DNA of 64,000 bases from Branchiostoma floridae (taxonomy: Eukaryota > Chordata > Leptocardii > Amphioxiformes > Branchiostomatidae). The DNA lies in NCBI RefSeq assembly GCF_000003815.2, contig NC_049984.1, positions 22,832,112 to 22,896,111 of the forward strand, read 5' to 3'. The notes under the pieces were generated by a model. It saw only the letters and a list, made by a program, of their open reading frames with translations. It did not search any database and was not told where the DNA came from. Made by a program: the position numbers and the translations under genes. Below, piece by piece: positions 60,302 through 64,000 of the stretch (position 1 is the first letter of the stretch; each line of letters opens with the position of its first letter).

Positions 60302-61781
60302 ATGTCTACCTACAAGGAGAGAGGGGTCATGTTTCCAGGTGACATTGTGCCACGTTCCAACCTGGAACTCCTGAAAACCTTTGACATCAGAGACGACGAC
60401 ATCATGTTGATCACCTACCCCAAAACTGGTGAGTATTTGTACACATTCTGATATGATGTGACCTTCGACAAGAAGGCTAGGTGTCGGGAGCGTTTGTGTA
60501 CGACGTCTGTGTGTGTATCGGTACGTGTGTGAATAATAGATAATTTTCGAAGAATGATTCGAGAAGGTTTGGATGGATTGTCTTATTTTCGGTATGTGGG
60601 TGGGTTTTGAGGTACACAGTATTTCGATATGGGGATTTACCTGCATACCTGCACATATATCTGCATAACATCTTCAGTCAACATGGTTAATGACCCCAAA
60701 GTGAGGAGGCCTAGGTTTGACGCCCCAGGCAGAGGCAGGGTGCTGAAACAATTTACAAGAATTAATATGTTAAAGTGAAGGATACAACCTACAAAATATC
60801 TGAAAATGTTGTGGCTTTTATAGAAGAACGAGCAGACAATTCTATGCCCTTAATGAGCATAGAATTCTCTGCTTGTTCTTCTATAAAAGCCACTTTAATT
60901 TGACCTCCACGGGAGGTCATGGAACTGCAGGCGACACACAGGCAGTGCCCAGTTACAGTATCAAGGCGCAAATTCAGGCCGGCAGAAGTAGCATCGTAAT
61001 CCAACTTATACAGTCTCAACCCGATGTATTCCTCTACCATTCACCACAGTTTTCACAGGCAGTGCCCAGTCGTGCACGGAGGAATAACTACGGCCTTTGA
61101 ACCGTGGCGCACTACTTTATACCTGAACTACTATTGGGGACGGGGCCGGGGTACCCCCGGGGGGCTTGTTTTGGAGCTGCAGCGGAACGTCCGGTTGTGA
61201 TATCTCATGTTCTAATCAAGCTATGGTCGTGCATTTTCAGGAGTAGATATTACCAGCTCTTTGGGAAGAGATGGGTAGATTTGGGCCTCTTAGACTTCAG
61301 GAGCCTTGTTTGCCATGTACTTGGGACAACTTCTGTTATTTTACTGGAGAAGATGATATGATATGATTTCATGTAAATGATGACCTTACTTGCATAAGTC
61401 GTAAAGGAAAAGATGATTTGGCGAAGGCGTGAGGTCGTGGAACTCTAGTTGACAATACAACTGACTACCTCCTTGCTAGAATCCAGTCATCATCACGTAT
61501 CGTGATTTTACTGACTTTCGGAAAATGATCTCTTTCTTGAAATGATTTGTTTGACATTTCCAGGCACTTGGTGGCTTCATCAAGTAATAAAACAGATTCT
61601 GGCCGAACAGGGAGTCAAGGATGAGAAGTATCTGGGAAACATACCCAATCTTATCGAATTCACCTTGCCTGTAATAGGCCCCCTGGCGGAAGTAGTTAAG
61701 ACTGCACCTTCTCCTCGGGTACTGGCGACTCACGTACCAGTGGAATTCCTCCCGGATGGTTTGCTCGGTTCCAAGGCGAAG
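60302..61781 (+). CDS. SULT-like: Cytosolic sulfotransferase, array copy 5 (exons 1-2 only in window)
   Basis: Exon 1 60302-60428 and exon 2 61564-61781 have the same lengths and phases as the other copies, with intact TYPKTGTWW and ATHVP motifs and good donors and acceptors. Distinctive residues: FPGDIVPRSN in exon 1 and LPVIGPLAEVVKT in exon 2. No exon 3 ([10 protein letters not shown]) is seen between 61782 and 64000, although other copies place it 0.9-1.35 kb after exon 2. Either intron 2 is longer here, as insertions suggest, or the copy is truncated. Called partial. Confidence 0.85.
60811..60893. repeat. 83-nt near-perfect hairpin in SULT-5 intron 1
   Basis: 60811-60847 and 60857-60893 are inverted copies with two mismatches in 37, around a 9-nt loop. 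Outer sequence GTGGCTTTTATAGAAGAAC. Could be a tiny MITE or a transcribed hairpin. Confidence 0.8.
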
Positions 61782-61869
61782 GTAAGAAACATATTGCGTA
61801 TACGTAGCCGTGTACTATTGAGGTTTTATTCAGCAAAGATGACAAAGGTCGATCCGGTTCCCTGGATTT

Positions 61870-62270
61870 TGTACAATCAAACGTTTCTATCAGTTTGGCT
61901 TGAAAATCCGACAGCAAACAAACAGCCGGAGCCTAAACCTCTGCTTGGAGAGTACGTATACGGGCATACCGTTTCAGTTCCTTGAAAATGGAATGGTACT
62001 GCATGGTGAAGTTGTTGTTGTGATTCTGCTGAATCTTGTATTTCTGCATCAGATTATTGGACTTCAATCGGAATTGAACCAATGTCTTGCTGAAGCCGCG
62101 TTCCTTCATGGCCTTGGAAATGCCTCCAAAAGCATTCTGCTCACGATATATGCAATGACATTTTCTCTGGATCTCCTAACACATCCCTCCTCCGATATCA
62201 TGAATGTCGGTTCCCCAGTTCACCAGGAGGCGGCCCGATACTATTGAAAGAGAAAAGAAATTATGATTTA
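61870..62270. mobile_element. Harbinger-like MITE internal fragment
   Basis: Shares with 10375-11116, in reverse orientation, a GATCTCCTAACACATC-like stretch, CCAGGAGGCGGCCCGATA and TTTCAGTTCCTTGAAAA. The TAA-flanked ends are not visible. Confidence 0.55.
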
Positions 62271-62994
62271 AAACGCAGCCGAAATACCCGACTGACAGGT
62301 TTTATGAACACGCTGATTACCTAGTCTTGTTAAGGGGGCACACACCAGTTTATTTGGGGGTCCAAATGGAGGCGGCACACCCTCAAGTCTAGCGACCATC
62401 TCTTCCAGGGAATTATCCTGAAGGAAAATAACTGTATATGGGGTGAGAGGATATACCTTCAGCTTCAAGACCAACTGAGTTTCGATCCTTCAACTTCTCT
62501 AATTTTGAAAAATTATAGGGAAAAAACATTATTTTCATGTCAAAAATGATGCACAAAATCGGGCATTTTCGCATTGGATAAAACAGATGAAGAAGATTTT
62601 TCCGGCAATCACGACTGATACTGCCAGAAAGAGGAAAATCTAAACACTAATCCAGCCAATTATAAAGAAAATTCTAGTACTACAGTTTTTTTAATCATCC
62701 ACGGCGCGCGGCATTGCAACTTTGCTCGACACAGCGCTTCAGAGTTAAATCTAGGTCACCGGCCTCTTTACATTCAGGCGTAGGGATATCGCGGAAGCAA
62801 CGCGCGGACCAAAACACAATTTGCACCAAAAACACACCATTTCCTACGCTTTTCAGCCATGTAACCGTTTAATGTCATTTCGCAGGAAATAATGAGAAAT
62901 GTCAACTCAAACATGGGCCCTCGGAAGCCTTTCGTCACTTTTTGGTCGCGGACTACCACGGACCCCGGTCGCGGAAGAACTGGGGTGTGCACCG

Positions 62995-63438
62995 TTAAGG
63001 TTACATAGTCACCCCGACCAATCGAATGGGGACATCCCTCGCGAATGTGCACACTCCTCTAGAAAATAGGACACTCCTCGACTTTCAAGGGGGCGCCGCC
63101 ACCAGCTATGAACGCACGTGCCCGGATGTAATTCGAATCTACGCCGCTTTTGCTTTCATGCAATTTCGGATAGCTAGAAACCATTTCAGGTCCACCTCAT
63201 GAGGAGCATCCGGAAAATCCGAAGCTTTCGTGATGAAAAATCTACCCGTTTTAGCTTGCCACAACGGATAGAACCGCTTGCTTTCTTGCGTCGTGAATCG
63301 AATCTGTTTATGAACACGCTGATTACCTAGTCTTGTTAAGGTTACATAGTCACCCCGACCAATCGAATGGGGACATCCCTCGCGAATGTGCACACTCCTC
63401 TAGAAAATAGGACACTCCTCGACTTTCAAGGGGGCGCT
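62995..63438. repeat. Direct duplication of about 100 bp
   Basis: GTTAAGGTTACATAGTCACC through CGACTTTCAAGGGGGCG occurs at about 62993-63097 and 63337-63438, nearly identical, about 345 bp apart. Confidence 0.85.
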
Positions 63439-64000
63439 CCTCTTGGAAAGGGGATGTTTCTCCCTCAATTAGGGGACGCTCCTCCGGAAATGGTATGGTT
63501 ATCGGGCATAGGGGACGTCCCTCCAACACCCCCGCCGGCCCGTGGAATCGGCCGCTAACCCGACAAATCCCTTTCTAGTTCATCTAAATCACAACATCCA
63601 AAACTTTAACCCCGTCAGTGCTCTCGACAAACGTCATACCTCGCCAGGTAATGATAGTTTTTTAATAAAAATTGAGGCATGTTGGGAAAAAAAGCCGCCC
63701 GCGCGGCAGAACATCACCGTCTTCAGTGTTAAAATGGCGGCGTACCGCACGCCCGGCAAGCAAAACATCGAGTTTTAGCTTGAATATCCGCGTGCTTGTC
63801 GAGTTTTAAGGCCTCCCTCCCTAACACACGTACATGGGAGAAGTTTCTAACACGATGTCAGGCGTAGTTATCTGTTATGGCTTGTGAAAAGAGCCGCGGT
63901 TTACTGGAAACGCCCGGTATTACGGCTTACCGTGACAGAGACCCGGCGCCCGTACGTGTGCTGGGGAGGGAAGCCAGTCTCGACAAGCACACGGATACGG

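Larger units (their letters stand above)
61782..64000. other. Right end of window: repeat fragments, no gene
   Basis: Holds a Harbinger-family fragment (about 61870-62270) with an inserted MITE end (61923-61956), a direct duplication (about 62995-63097 and 63340-63438), a shared TATGAACACGCTGATTACCT segment at 62303 and 63309, GC-rich sequence from 63440, and an imperfect inverted repeat at 63785-63837/63948-64000. No SULT exon 3 detected. Confidence 0.6.

Overview
This is an animal genome fragment: spliced genes with GT-AG introns, AATAAA signals, a Pol III tRNA gene, SINEs, LINE and Penelope-like fragments, DNA-transposon MITEs, and large microsatellites. Gene structure and repeat style suggest an invertebrate chordate, most likely a lancelet (Branchiostoma). 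That assignment is inference; no database was searched. Two runs of exactly 100 N (5249-5348, 16536-16635) are assembly gaps.

Layout. 1-4930 is a transposon graveyard: a mariner (324-4015) split by a LINE and by a 350-bp MITE, next to a Tigger-like MITE (4138-4930) that is itself split by a sister MITE. 4970-7637 (minus) is a three-exon gene for an acidic protein of about 397 aa that I do not recognise. It is head-to-head with a six-exon MDP1 gene (8471-19609, plus), a HAD-family magnesium-dependent phosphatase. MDP1 intron 3 is about 7 kb and is swollen by a Harbinger-like MITE, a 162/163-bp tandem array and an internal segmental duplication. 21587-22996 is a single-exon, GC-rich ORF of 469 aa with no family I recognise. 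A tRNA-Leu(CAG) gene lies at 23301-23384 on the minus strand.

24.2-64 kb is a tandem array of cytosolic sulfotransferase (SULT) genes, all on the plus strand. Four are complete (starts 26724, 34621, 42876, 51844) and a fifth (start 60302) has only exons 1-2 in the window. The starts are about 7.9-9.0 kb apart. All complete copies have the same six coding exons and identical intron phases, and the PAPS-binding and catalytic motifs are intact. Each copy carries a shared upstream repeat block that resembles a Penelope-type terminal repeat, with a hammerhead-like core, and each complete copy has a shared poly(A) region. Later insertions (LINEs, SINEs, MITEs, a mariner derivative) differ from copy to copy, so the units can be ordered in time. 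Several insertions have readable target-site duplications, and one has a paralogous empty site.

The genes here do not form a single pathway. The SULT array looks like a lineage expansion of a detoxification or hormone-conjugation enzyme; MDP1 and the two unknown genes are unrelated neighbours. The most novel material is the 469-aa single-exon ORF, the acidic protein, the terminal-repeat block in front of the SULT genes, and TIR element families with 5-bp and 6-bp target duplications.
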